Source: Alkalibacterium pelagium (lineage in GTDB: Bacteria > Bacillota > Bacilli > Lactobacillales > Carnobacteriaceae_A). From it: a stretch of DNA of 64,000 bases. The DNA lies in assembly GCF_900109325.1 (NCBI RefSeq), contig NZ_FNZU01000002.1:1-64000 (forward strand), read 5' to 3'. The position numbers were made by a program, and so were the translations under genes. Below, one piece after another: positions 8,481-15,721 of the stretch. The notes under the pieces were generated by a model. The model was not told the DNA's origin. It saw nothing but the letters and a program-made list of their open reading frames with translations, and did not search any database. Each line of letters opens with the position of its first letter. Position 1 is the stretch's first letter.

Positions 8481-8488
8481 CAGTCACT

Positions 8489-8880
8489 ATGTACATCACT
8501 GTAAGCCATGTTCTGTCTAGAATGGACGGTGAAGTCCACTCAGAGATAACCATCTGTCTGCTCGGGCATAATCAGCCCGGCCTCTTCTCTCTGTTCAATT
8601 CCAGGAGAAAAGTGCCCCTACCATAAGTTTGGGTTGCTCACTCGAGGGGTTTACCGCGTTCCACCAGACGCGTTTCCCCGTCTGCTTCGTCACTGTGGCA
8701 CTTTCAAGGGTACTCAAGCATAGGTCTCCCCGTAGCTCTTTTTCCTGCCGTCATCTCAATCACTTGAGAGCCGCAGCTTATTGTTTCGCTGCGCACGAAC
8801 ACTACAGGCATCGCAGCCTGTGTGAGCATGGACTTTCCTCACAGCTCACAAGGAGCTGCGCGATTATCCGTGATGTACAC
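8489..8880 (-). ncRNA. rnpB: RNase P RNA (class B)
   Basis: About 390 nt, the catalytic RNA that trims tRNA 5' leaders. Conserved parts read on the minus strand: GAGGAAAGTCCATGCTC near the 5' end, ACGGCAGG, GTAAACCCC, and ACAGAACATGGCTTAC near the 3' end. The 5' end GTGTACATCAC pairs with the 3' end GTGATGTAC, fixing both termini. It lies between gpsB and ypsC as in Bacillus. Open frames crossing it are not genes. Confidence 0.97.
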
Positions 8881-8894
8881 TATTCAAATATTGT

Positions 8895-9209
8895 TTACTG
8901 ATTGTCCAATTTTGAACCGAAAACGTGACGTTCAAGATTTGACAGACGTTTCAGAATATCAAAGTTGGTGACATTCGAGCTAGACTGACTCTGGTTCTGG
9001 TTTTGAGTGCTCATCTGCTTCGACTGATCATCCAACTTATCAAGCAGACGATTATTTTCAGCTTTCAGTTTATCGATTTCATTTTGAAATGATTCATAAT
9101 CTCTAATGACCACATCAAGAAATTCATCTACACCTGTTGGATCGTAGCCACGCATTTTAGTTTTAAAATCTTTTTCAAGGATCTCTTTCTGAGTCAATTC
9201 CCTATCCAT
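8895..9209 (-). CDS. gpsB: Cell division protein GpsB
   Basis: 104 residues. The DivIVA-like N-terminal domain (LTQKEILEKDFKTKMRGYDPTGVDEFLD) contains the membrane and PBP-binding groove. A coiled coil follows (about 30-70), then a Gln/Ser/Asn-rich linker (70-83) and the C-terminal trimerisation helix ILKRLSNLERHVFG. GpsB links septal and peripheral wall synthesis by binding bifunctional PBPs; a class A PBP is encoded 2 kb away. GAGGTG precedes the ATG. Confidence 0.96.
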   Translation of the reverse strand: MDRELTQKEILEKDFKTKMRGYDPTGVDEFLDVVIRDYESFQNEIDKLKAENNRLLDKLDDQSKQMSTQNQNQSQSSSNVTNFDILKRLSNLERHVFGSKLDNQ

Positions 9210-9274
9210 TCCTACACCTCATCTATTATCGATTCATTTATGATGGTTTAAACTCGTTTACTGGATTATGCTAT

Positions 9275-9303
9275 AATTTATACTACAGCCCTTATTATAA
9301 CAA
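9275..9303 (-). promoter_or_regulatory. Candidate promoter for gpsB-rnpB
   Basis: On the minus strand TTGTTA (9298-9303) and TAAATT (9275-9280) are 17 bp apart, about 70 bp before the gpsB ATG. Confidence 0.4.
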
Positions 9304-9431
9304 ACTCTACTATAAAAGTGAAGATACCCGTATCTTTATTATGACATAGTTCTTAAATTTGTCTGACTTATCTCAATATTGATGTATCGGGTCATCATAT
9401 CCAATAATCCAAAGAAAGGTGTTGCAGATTT

Positions 9432-9701
9432 ATGAATAAGAAAGAAAAACAGTTATATGATGCTATCCTCTTCTGCAGCTTCTCATCTTCCTTATCCCCG
9501 TTTCCTGAATTACGGCAGGCTCTTGTTGAACAGGCAGAACGTATTTTGTCTGACGATCATTTTCCAGACTTCTGTGCTGATTTATCTAAACTCATCTCTC
9601 ATTATCTGCTTACTTATGGTGATCAACTCCCTGACCAAGTTAAGCACCTGCACCGCCTGGTTATGAGAGAAACTCTGCAGCAGCGTGGAAGGGCAGACTA
9701 A
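9432..9701 (+). CDS. Small helical protein, possibly bacteriocin-immunity-like
   Basis: 89 residues, predicted mostly helical and soluble. GAAAGGTG lies 10 nt before the ATG. The pattern DLSKLISHYLLTYGDQLPDQVKHLHRLV recalls the four-helix enterocin-A-immunity-type proteins of lactic acid bacteria in size and spacing, but no diagnostic motif is visible and no bacteriocin gene is nearby. It is inserted on the plus strand between gpsB and ypsA, which are usually neighbours. Function unassigned. Confidence 0.6.
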   Translation: MNKKEKQLYDAILFCSFSSSLSPFPELRQALVEQAERILSDDHFPDFCADLSKLISHYLLTYGDQLPDQVKHLHRLVMRETLQQRGRAD

Positions 9702-9734
9702 ATTTCTGACTTGATATAGTCTTAATGCCTAGTC

Positions 9735-10295
9735 TTATATCTGGTCAAACTGTTCCTCTTCAAGATCAGTTATGAACCATTGCAGTTCATCAAAAGAGAT
9801 CAGATCCACTTCATACGTACTCATTTCTTGGTATCTCTTTGCCGCTTCATAGAAAAACTTGACCTTGCCTTCATGCTCTGTATCGTAGAAGAGCAGACAG
9901 CCGTCTGTATTTCTTATAATGAACTCCTGATTGTTTTTTAGCTGGCCTGGATTCTGGTAATCAGTATTGGAGGTATAATTCAGATAATCTGCCTTTTCTA
10001 TGATTGTATTAAAAAGACCCTGATTCTTTTCATTCCAGTTGCTCTGAAAATTTGTGAATGGGAGCAGAACTGCGAGCTTAAGGTCAGGATAGTCCGTCTT
10101 TACTTTCAAAACGACCTCTCCCATCCAAAGTTCCGTACCTATATTTCCAGAAATGATCACCCATTCAAGCCCTTCATGAATATAGTCAATCAGTCTTTTC
10201 TCAAAATACAGCTTGATATAATGCAGCTTTGGGTCATCTTCAGCAAAAACTGATACCTCATATGAACGGTATCCGCTGACATATAATTTTTTGAT
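9735..10295 (-). CDS. ypsA: YpsA-family (DUF1273) protein, probable ATC start
   Basis: 187 residues; YpsA is a SLOG/Rossmann-fold protein linked to cell division and oxidative stress in Firmicutes. Conserved YVSGYRSYE opens the protein, EWVIISGNIGTELW holds the nucleotide-binding glycines, and the end is acidic. The start is odd: GGGAGGAG (10302-10309) sits 6 nt before ATC (10295-10293), and starting there gives xKKLYVSGYR, the family's usual N-terminus. The only canonical in-frame start, TTG at 10328, has no Shine-Dalgarno and adds 11 residues. It is divergent from recU. Confidence 0.85.
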   Translation of the reverse strand: MKKLYVSGYRSYEVSVFAEDDPKLHYIKLYFEKRLIDYIHEGLEWVIISGNIGTELWMGEVVLKVKTDYPDLKLAVLLPFTNFQSNWNEKNQGLFNTIIEKADYLNYTSNTDYQNPGQLKNNQEFIIRNTDGCLLFYDTEHEGKVKFFYEAAKRYQEMSTYEVDLISFDELQWFITDLEEEQFDQI

Positions 10296-10374
10296 AAACT
10301 TCTCCTCCCATTCTATATTTAGAAACAATTGTTTGGTAAACTGATAGTATCCTGAATTGAGGGTGTGAAAATTT

Positions 10375-11001
10375 ATGACTATTCGTTACCCTAATGGTCA
10401 ACCTTATCTCGTTAATGATGACAAAAAGACTAAAAAAAATCAACCGAAGAAGAAAAAAACTGGGTACAGTAATCGGGGAATGACTCTCGAAGAAGATCTG
10501 AACCAGACGAACGATTATTATCTCCTCAGAAAAATAGCAGTGATTCATAAAAAACCGATTCCAATACAAGTTGTTAATGTCGACTATCCGAGTCGAAGTG
10601 CAGCGAAAATTACAGAAGCCTACTATAAAAAGGCCTCTACTACAGACTACAATGGCATTTATAATGGTTACTACATCGATTTTGAGGCGAAGGAAACTAG
10701 AAACAAAACATCTTTTCCTCTTAAGAACTTTCACGACCATCAGCTTTCTCACATGGAAGCCTGCGTCGATCAGGGCGGCATCTGTTTTATCGTTGTCCGT
10801 TTCAGCACACTCGATAAAGTCTTCATTCTTGACTTTTCCGTCCTGAAAAAATGGTGGGATCAGCAGTTTGAAAAGAATGGGAAAAAATCTATCCCTTATT
10901 CTGTCTTCGAAAAGGATGGCTATGAACTTCAGTATTCATTAGCCCCCCGACTTCCCTATTTGTCCATAGTAGACAAGTTAATTGTGAACAGAGATCTTTA
11001 A
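10375..11001 (+). CDS. recU: Holliday junction resolvase RecU
   Basis: 208 residues. It cleaves four-way junctions in recombination and chromosome segregation. A basic N-terminal tail (about 17-30, Lys-rich) precedes the nuclease core: NRGMTLEEDLNQTN, then catalytic acidic residues in the GYYIDFEAKET region (Asp and Glu-x-Lys) and the NFHDHQLSHM motif. GAGGGTG lies 8-10 nt before the ATG. The pair recU-pbp1A in one direction is the standard Firmicutes arrangement. Confidence 0.95.
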   Translation: MTIRYPNGQPYLVNDDKKTKKNQPKKKKTGYSNRGMTLEEDLNQTNDYYLLRKIAVIHKKPIPIQVVNVDYPSRSAAKITEAYYKKASTTDYNGIYNGYYIDFEAKETRNKTSFPLKNFHDHQLSHMEACVDQGGICFIVVRFSTLDKVFILDFSVLKKWWDQQFEKNGKKSIPYSVFEKDGYELQYSLAPRLPYLSIVDKLIVNRDL

Positions 11002-11130
11002 GAACAGTTTAAGAAAAAAACCGCTCTATTGACGGGCCAGAGAAATTAGTGTAATGTTCTTTTTTGATATAAATAAAGAAAAATGCTGTCTTCCATAACG
11101 ATTAATTTAATGGAAGAGAAGGAGCGTATT

Positions 11131-13713
11131 ATGTCCCAGAACGATCAGGTAACAAGAAAAAATTATAAGAAAAACAAGAAGAACACAAATCAGCCGAAGA
11201 AAAAAGGTGGAGCTGGAAAATGGATCAAACGTGCCTTTCTGACACTGTTTGCACTGATTATGCTGGCTGTGGTTGCTGGCGGATCCTTATTCGTCTATTA
11301 TGCAGCAAGTGCTCCTGAAATGACTGAAGATGACCTTTTAGGTACCTTTTCTTCCGAATTGGTAGATATGAATGGTGAAGTCTTCTACACACTAGGCGCA
11401 GAAAGCAGAAACTTTGCAAATCCCGACGAATTTCCAGAAGTTATGATCAATGCGATGACTGCGATTGAAGATCAGCGTTTCGACAGTCACATGGGTGTCG
11501 ATCCGATTGGTATTGCCCGTGCAGCTGCAGGATTCGTAACAAATCGTGGCCAGATTTCTGGTGGCGGAAGTACAATTACTCAGCAGCTCGTCAAACTCTC
11601 AGTGTTCTCAACAGCGCGTGAAGACCAGACTCTGAGACGTAAAGCTCAGGAAGCCTGGCTGGCTGTTCAGCTGGAACGTCAGTTATCTAAAGAACAGATT
11701 ATGTCCTTATATTTAAATAAGATTCATATGGCAGGTAATGTTTACGGCGTGGCAACAGCAGCTGAAGAATATTATGGCAAGCACGTCAGTGAACTTGAAA
11801 TCCATGAAGCGGCCTTATTTGCAGGAATGGCTCAGGCCCCTAACCGGTTCAATCCATATGTCAATCCGGACCTTGCAGAACGCCGACGCAATGTTGTCAT
11901 CAGCGTGATGCGAAATGAGGGTATGATTACTGAAGAAGAAGCAAATGCAGCAATGGAAACACCAATTGATGAAGGTCTGATCGAGCGGTCTCAGGATGAA
12001 CAGAATAATATGGTATTCGATGGCTACCTGGTCACTGTCCTTGATGAAGTAAAGGAAAAAACCAGTCTTGATCCCTACACTGCTGGGTTGACCATTGAAA
12101 CAAATATAGATATGGATGCTCAGCAGAGAGTCTACGATGTTCTTAACTCTGAAGACTATGTCAACTTTGTCAATGATGATATCCAGTCTGCTGTTTCTCT
12201 TGTTGAAGCTGAAACTGGAAAGGTCAGGGCTTTAGCAGGAGGACGTAACCAGGAAAGTCAGCTTTCAGCTAATCGATCCACCCAGTCCAGATCAGTCGGT
12301 TCTACAATCAAGCCTTTGACAACTTATGGCCCAGCAATCGAATCCTTACAGTATTCGACCTATCATCAGATTATTGATGAAGAATACAGCTATTCAGACG
12401 GTACACCTCTTAGAAACTATGACAGACAGTATAGAGGCCAAATCAGTTTAAGAGATGCCCTGGTTGATTCAAGAAACATCCCTGCAGCCAAAGTCATGAA
12501 TGAAGACCTTGAGAATGCCCAAGTTGAGCAGTTTTTAACTAATCTTGGAATTGATATTGAGACGTTAAACTCAAGTGCTGATTCGCTTGTTGAGCAAAAT
12601 GCTATTAACGGAAATCTCTCTCCACTGCAGCTGGCAGGATCTTACGCATCATTTGCCAACGGTGGGAACTATACAGAGCCCTATACTGTATCAAGAGTAA
12701 TTACTCAAGACGGACAGGAAATCGATCTGACTCCAGAAACAAATCAGGCGATGTCTGACTATACGGCTTATATGATTACTGATGTATTAAAAGATGTTGT
12801 TTCTGCGAATTACAATACAGTCGGTATATCCAATCTGCCTCAAGCAGGTAAAACGGGTACAACTAACTTTACTCAGGATCAGATGGACCAATACAACTAT
12901 CCTTCAGGAGCTGTTCCTGATTCGTGGTACGTTGGGTATACAACAAATTACTCTCTTTCAGTCTGGGCTGGATACGACAGCTATGGAGACGGCTATTTAA
13001 GCTTGAATGACGGCACCCGTCAACTGCCTAGACAAATCTACCGTGAAATCATGGAGTATGTTTCTGAAGGTATGGATAACAGTGACTGGTCTCGCCCTTC
13101 TTCTGTCAGCGTCGTCGATGTTGAGGATGGATCGAATCCAGCTCAATTGCCGGGACCTAACACCCCGTCTGATAATATCGTCACAGAACTCTTTGTGGCA
13201 GGAACAGAGCCTTCTGACGTCTCAACCTCTTATGGTGAAGAACTGTCCGCTCCAACTGGTCTGTCTGCCGATTACGATGAGGAATCTGACGAACTGACTA
13301 TCACTTGGGATGAGTACACTTTAGACAATGAAGATGAATCACTCACTTATAATCTGTCAGTGGACGGTCAGTCTACTACTTTAAGCGACACTGAAGCGGT
13401 CATCACCGAGCCCCCTTCCGGCTCATTAACGATCACCCTCTCTGTTTCTGCATATGGAAACACTGGGCCTGAATCATCTGTCTCCATCACGATTCCTGAA
13501 AGAATCGAAGAAGAAGAGGAATCTGAGGAAGAAGAGCCTGAAGAGGAACCTGAAGAAGAGATCGAAGAAGAACCTGAAGAGCCTCAGGAGGAAGAAGAAA
13601 CAGAAGAAGAACCCCCTGGAACTGAGCCGGATTCTTCTGAAGAGGAGCCTGAGGAAGAAGAGCCTGAAGAGGAACCTGAAGAAGACGATACGGAAGAAGA
13701 TTCTGAAGAATAA
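11131..13713 (+). CDS. pbp1A: Class A penicillin-binding protein 1A with acidic tail
   Basis: 860 residues, anchored by a helix at about 34-57 after a Lys-rich cytoplasmic tail. The glycosyltransferase (GT51) domain has the catalytic Glu113 in EDQRF and GGGSTITQQLVK at 144-155. The transpeptidase has S391-T-I-K394, S447-R-N449 and K574-T-G-T. An Fn3-like domain (about 705-790) precedes a roughly 65-residue Glu/Pro/Ser tail of EEEPEEE repeats. It polymerises and cross-links peptidoglycan. Start chosen at 11131 because AAGGAG is 7 nt upstream; an earlier ATG at 11083 lacks one. Follows recU by 129 bp. Confidence 0.95.
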   Translation: MSQNDQVTRKNYKKNKKNTNQPKKKGGAGKWIKRAFLTLFALIMLAVVAGGSLFVYYAASAPEMTEDDLLGTFSSELVDMNGEVFYTLGAESRNFANPDEFPEVMINAMTAIEDQRFDSHMGVDPIGIARAAAGFVTNRGQISGGGSTITQQLVKLSVFSTAREDQTLRRKAQEAWLAVQLERQLSKEQIMSLYLNKIHMAGNVYGVATAAEEYYGKHVSELEIHEAALFAGMAQAPNRFNPYVNPDLAERRRNVVISVMRNEGMITEEEANAAMETPIDEGLIERSQDEQNNMVFDGYLVTVLDEVKEKTSLDPYTAGLTIETNIDMDAQQRVYDVLNSEDYVNFVNDDIQSAVSLVEAETGKVRALAGGRNQESQLSANRSTQSRSVGSTIKPLTTYGPAIESLQYSTYHQIIDEEYSYSDGTPLRNYDRQYRGQISLRDALVDSRNIPAAKVMNEDLENAQVEQFLTNLGIDIETLNSSADSLVEQNAINGNLSPLQLAGSYASFANGGNYTEPYTVSRVITQDGQEIDLTPETNQAMSDYTAYMITDVLKDVVSANYNTVGISNLPQAGKTGTTNFTQDQMDQYNYPSGAVPDSWYVGYTTNYSLSVWAGYDSYGDGYLSLNDGTRQLPRQIYREIMEYVSEGMDNSDWSRPSSVSVVDVEDGSNPAQLPGPNTPSDNIVTELFVAGTEPSDVSTSYGEELSAPTGLSADYDEESDELTITWDEYTLDNEDESLTYNLSVDGQSTTLSDTEAVITEPPSGSLTITLSVSAYGNTGPESSVSITIPERIEEEEESEEEEPEEEPEEEIEEEPEEPQEEEETEEEPPGTEPDSSEEEPEEEEPEEEPEEDDTEEDSEE

Positions 13714-13759
13714 TTTATCGTCACTTCTCACCTTCTGATTGAATACAAACTTATAATGT

Positions 13760-13817
13760 AAAAAGCTTCCGACCTATATTGAGTAAACTTTACTCTTATA
13801 GGTTCGGATGCTTTTTC
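13760..13817 (+). terminator. Strong terminator after pbp1A
   Basis: A long imperfect stem: AAAAAGC, TTCCGA, CCTATA and GAGTAAA pair with TTTACTC, TATAGG, TTCGGA and GCTTTTT. It ends the recU-pbp1A transcript. Confidence 0.85.
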
Positions 13818-14336
13818 ATTTGGTAGTGTGATTTTACTTTTACGCGTTTTAAGCTGCCCTATGGATAAGTATTAGAAGCTTAGAGTTTCAATATTACTGT
13901 TTACTTGTACTCTGATATCTTATTTCCTCTATGAGTTACTATTAAGAAGGGTTCTACTTGTAGTTTACTTCTGACTTTCCTCCATATTATTTAACTACAC
14001 GGCTTCTAGCTTTAGTACACGTCTTATTTAAGTCCAAAGATACAGCTAGAAGGCTTCTAATTAGAGAATCCAATAGAATTTGAATGTTAAGCTATAACTA
14101 GATGGTACCTAATGACACTTCCAAATTCATATGCATTTCTGTAATGTAAGTAGACTGATTTTAGCTATACCTTACTCCCCATTTCAACCTGAACGTACGA
14201 TTAGGCTCTCCCTGCTCTGACATCACCAAGCAATTTAAAAAGTAATCATCTGAAATTAAGCATCTACACGACTTATTACTATCTTCTTCTTTGATCAAAT
14301 CAGGAAAAACATTGAAGGAAGTGCCATCTTAATAAC
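13818..14336. other. Gene-free AT-rich stretch
   Basis: About 520 bp with stops in all frames and no recognisable RNA or repeat. A weak inverted repeat (GGCTTCTAGCT near 14001 and AGCTAGAAGGC near 14044) is the only structure noticed. Confidence 0.5.
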
Positions 14337-14377
14337 AAAAAAAGAGCGTGTACCCTTTTACAGGTCATTACGCCCTA
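14337..14377 (-). terminator. Terminator after small membrane gene
   Basis: On the minus strand AGGGCGT pairs with ACGCTCT (one G-T), then an uninterrupted T run. Confidence 0.65.
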
Positions 14378-14387
14378 CTCACTTATT

Positions 14388-14582
14388 CTACTCGTCCTCA
14401 TCATTGAATCGTGAACCAAAGAACCATTTCCCTCTGATTGTTCGTATACCTATGAAGATGTTCCAGATTCCTATTAAAAGACCTACTCCACCGACAATCG
14501 GATCTAAAAAGACTATATAAATAGACAGCACTAAAATGATGATTCCCATCGACAGCAAAAAAATGCCATGTTTCTTACCCAT
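14388..14582 (-). CDS. Small two-helix membrane protein, unknown function
   Basis: 64 residues. Two hydrophobic helices (about 6-27 and 31-48) around a DPIVGG turn, then a basic patch (RTIRGKWFFGSR) and an acidic end DEDE. Not recognised. A weak AAAAGGG site is 8 nt upstream. It stands alone between pbp1A and the tRNA cluster and has its own terminator, which favours a real gene. Confidence 0.6.
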   Translation of the reverse strand: MGKKHGIFLLSMGIIILVLSIYIVFLDPIVGGVGLLIGIWNIFIGIRTIRGKWFFGSRFNDEDE

Positions 14583-14734
14583 GATAAAAACCCTTTTCTG
14601 TTTAGATTATGCACCCCAGTCAATCGCGCGAACTGGAAAAGCACGTGATATACAAAGAAAACTCAATGCATCGGCATTGAGTTCCATATGATCAGCACTT
14701 GCATGACTTAGTCAGTACAAGGATTGATATAAAA

Positions 14735-14806
14735 CTGGGCTACTAGGATTCGAACCTAGGAATGACGAGACCAAAACCCGTTGCCTTACCACTTGGCTAT
14801 AGCCCA
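14735..14806 (-). tRNA. tRNA-Gln (TTG)
   Basis: 72 nt, acceptor TGGGCTA/TAGCCCA with G73. The seven-base anticodon loop TTTTGGT gives anticodon TTG. The T-arm is GGTTCGAATCC. No CCA is encoded; TTT follows. Last gene of the cluster. Confidence 0.95.
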
Positions 14807-14811
14807 TTGAA

Positions 14812-14886
14812 GGGCGACTGATGGGGATCGAACCCACGAATGCCGAGACCACAACCCGGTGCGTTAACCACTTCGCCACAATCGCC
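14812..14886 (-). tRNA. tRNA-His (GTG)
   Basis: 75 nt, acceptor GGCGATT/AGTCGCC with C73. The anticodon loop TTGTGGT gives GTG. No encoded CCA. Five bases separate it from tRNA-Gln. Confidence 0.95.
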
Positions 14887-14890
14887 ATAT

Positions 14891-14919
14891 TCTTATTAAA
14901 AGCATAGCATACTTGTCAA
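14891..14919 (-). promoter_or_regulatory. Candidate internal promoter for tRNA-His/Gln
   Basis: In the 58-bp gap before tRNA-His, a perfect TTGACA (14914-14919, minus strand) is followed after 17 bp by ATAAGA (14891-14896), ending just before the tRNA 5' end at 14886. A TAATAA with 15-bp spacing is the alternative -10. Confidence 0.45.
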
Positions 14920-14944
14920 AAGATGTCATGCAAATTTACGCTAA

Positions 14945-15015
14945 CAGGGGTAGCAGGAGTCGAACCCACATCGATGGTTTTGGAGACCATAGTTTTACCA
15001 TTAAACTATACCCCT
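14945..15015 (-). tRNA. tRNA-Trp (CCA)
   Basis: 71 nt, acceptor AGGGGTA/TACCCCT with G73. The anticodon loop CTCCAAA gives CCA. No 3' CCA is encoded; TGT follows. Confidence 0.95.
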
Positions 15016-15021
15016 AAAGAA

Positions 15022-15102
15022 TGGAGGGAGTAGGATTTGAACCTACGAACCCGAAGGAACGGATTTACAGTCCGCCGCGTTTGGCCACTTCGCTATCCCT
15101 CC
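15022..15102 (-). tRNA. tRNA-Tyr (GTA)
   Basis: 81 nt with a long variable arm (TTCCTTCGGG). The anticodon loop CTGTAAA gives GTA. A73 present, no encoded CCA. Confidence 0.95.
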
Positions 15103-15111
15103 AGAATATAA

Positions 15112-15184
15112 TGGCGCTGGACAGAGTCGAACTGCCGACACACGGAGCTTCAATCCGTTGCTCTACCAACTGAGCTACAGCGCC
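15112..15184 (-). tRNA. tRNA-Phe (GAA)
   Basis: 73 nt, acceptor GGCGCTG/CAGCGCC with A73. The anticodon loop TTGAAGC gives GAA. No encoded CCA. Confidence 0.95.
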
Positions 15185-15194
15185 TATTTATGTA

Positions 15195-15266
15195 TGACCC
15201 CTACGGGATTCGAACCCGTGTTACCGCCGTGAAAGGGCGGTGTCTTAACCGCTTGACCAAGGGGCC
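15195..15266 (-). tRNA. tRNA-Glu (TTC)
   Basis: 72 nt, acceptor GGCCCCT/AGGGGTC (one G-U) with A73. The anticodon loop CTTTCAC gives TTC. No encoded CCA. Confidence 0.95.
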
Positions 15267-15284
15267 GTGATAAAATTAAAACTA

Positions 15285-15372
15285 CGGAGAATGAGGGATT
15301 CGAACCCTCGATACGGAAAAACCGTATACACGCTTTCCAGGCGTGCTCCTTCAGCCACTCGGACAATTCTCC
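15285..15372 (-). tRNA. tRNA-Ser (GGA)
   Basis: 88 nt class II tRNA with a long variable stem (ATACGG/CCGTAT). The anticodon loop CTGGAAA gives GGA. G73 present, no encoded CCA. Confidence 0.95.
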
Positions 15373-15381
15373 ATAAGAAAA

Positions 15382-15454
15382 CTCCGCAAGCAGGGCTCGA
15401 ACCTGCGACAACACGATTAACAGTCGTGCGCTCTACCAACTGAGCTATTGCGGA
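15382..15454 (-). tRNA. tRNA-Asn (GTT)
   Basis: 73 nt, acceptor TCCGCAA/TTGCGGA with G73. The anticodon loop CTGTTAA gives GTT. No encoded CCA. First gene of the cluster, 20 bp downstream of the likely transcription start. Confidence 0.95.
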
Positions 15455-15480
15455 TAGTTAATTTGTTCAGCAACTCTTAT

Positions 15481-15509
15481 ATCATAACACCTGTCTACCA
15501 CAGTGTCAA
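15481..15509 (-). promoter_or_regulatory. Near-consensus sigma-A promoter of the tRNA cluster
   Basis: On the minus strand TTGACA (15504-15509), exactly 17 bp, then TATGAT (15481-15486). Five of six -10 bases and all -35 bases match consensus. The +1 would fall near 15474, just before tRNA-Asn. Confidence 0.85.
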
Positions 15510-15595
15510 TACAATATCTTGCTGATCATATAATGATGATACTCGTAACAAGAAGTAAATACGCTTACTTCTCCTATAATTATATCAATCTGTAC

Positions 15596-15637
15596 AGAAA
15601 GAAGCAATACCGGATTAATGACCGGAAAAATTGCTTC
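15596..15637 (-). terminator. Second hairpin downstream of the glucosidase gene
   Basis: GAAGCAAT (15601-15608) and ATTGCTTC (15630-15637) enclose an inner CCGG/CCGG pair. On the minus strand a short TTTCTG follows. Probably a back-up terminator behind the one at 15646-15694. Confidence 0.5.
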
Positions 15638-15645
15638 AGTACTAT

Positions 15646-15694
15646 AAAGACAGAAATCCCCGAATTCGTCACTGTGACAGCACGTCCGGGGATT
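15646..15694 (-). terminator. Terminator after GH13 glucosidase
   Basis: AATCCCCG (15655-15662) pairs with CGGGGATT (15687-15694). On the minus strand a T-rich CTGTCTTT follows. Confidence 0.7.
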
Positions 15695-15721
15695 CAACTA
15701 TTTCTTATACAGTTGATTTAA

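Noticed and set aside
8629-8901. 90-residue plus-strand open frame
   Set aside because: It runs antisense through RNase P RNA, whose ends and conserved core are clear.
13474-13731. 85-residue Phe/Arg-rich frame antisense to pbp1A
   Set aside because: It is the complement of the Glu-rich repeat tail.
15184-15439. Two overlapping open frames on the minus strand
   Set aside because: They cross four tRNA genes and have no homology; they are by-products of tRNA sequence.
15596-15694. Riboswitch or small RNA made of two hairpins
   Set aside because: Both sit directly behind the glucosidase stop and fit tandem terminators; no conserved RNA motif seen.
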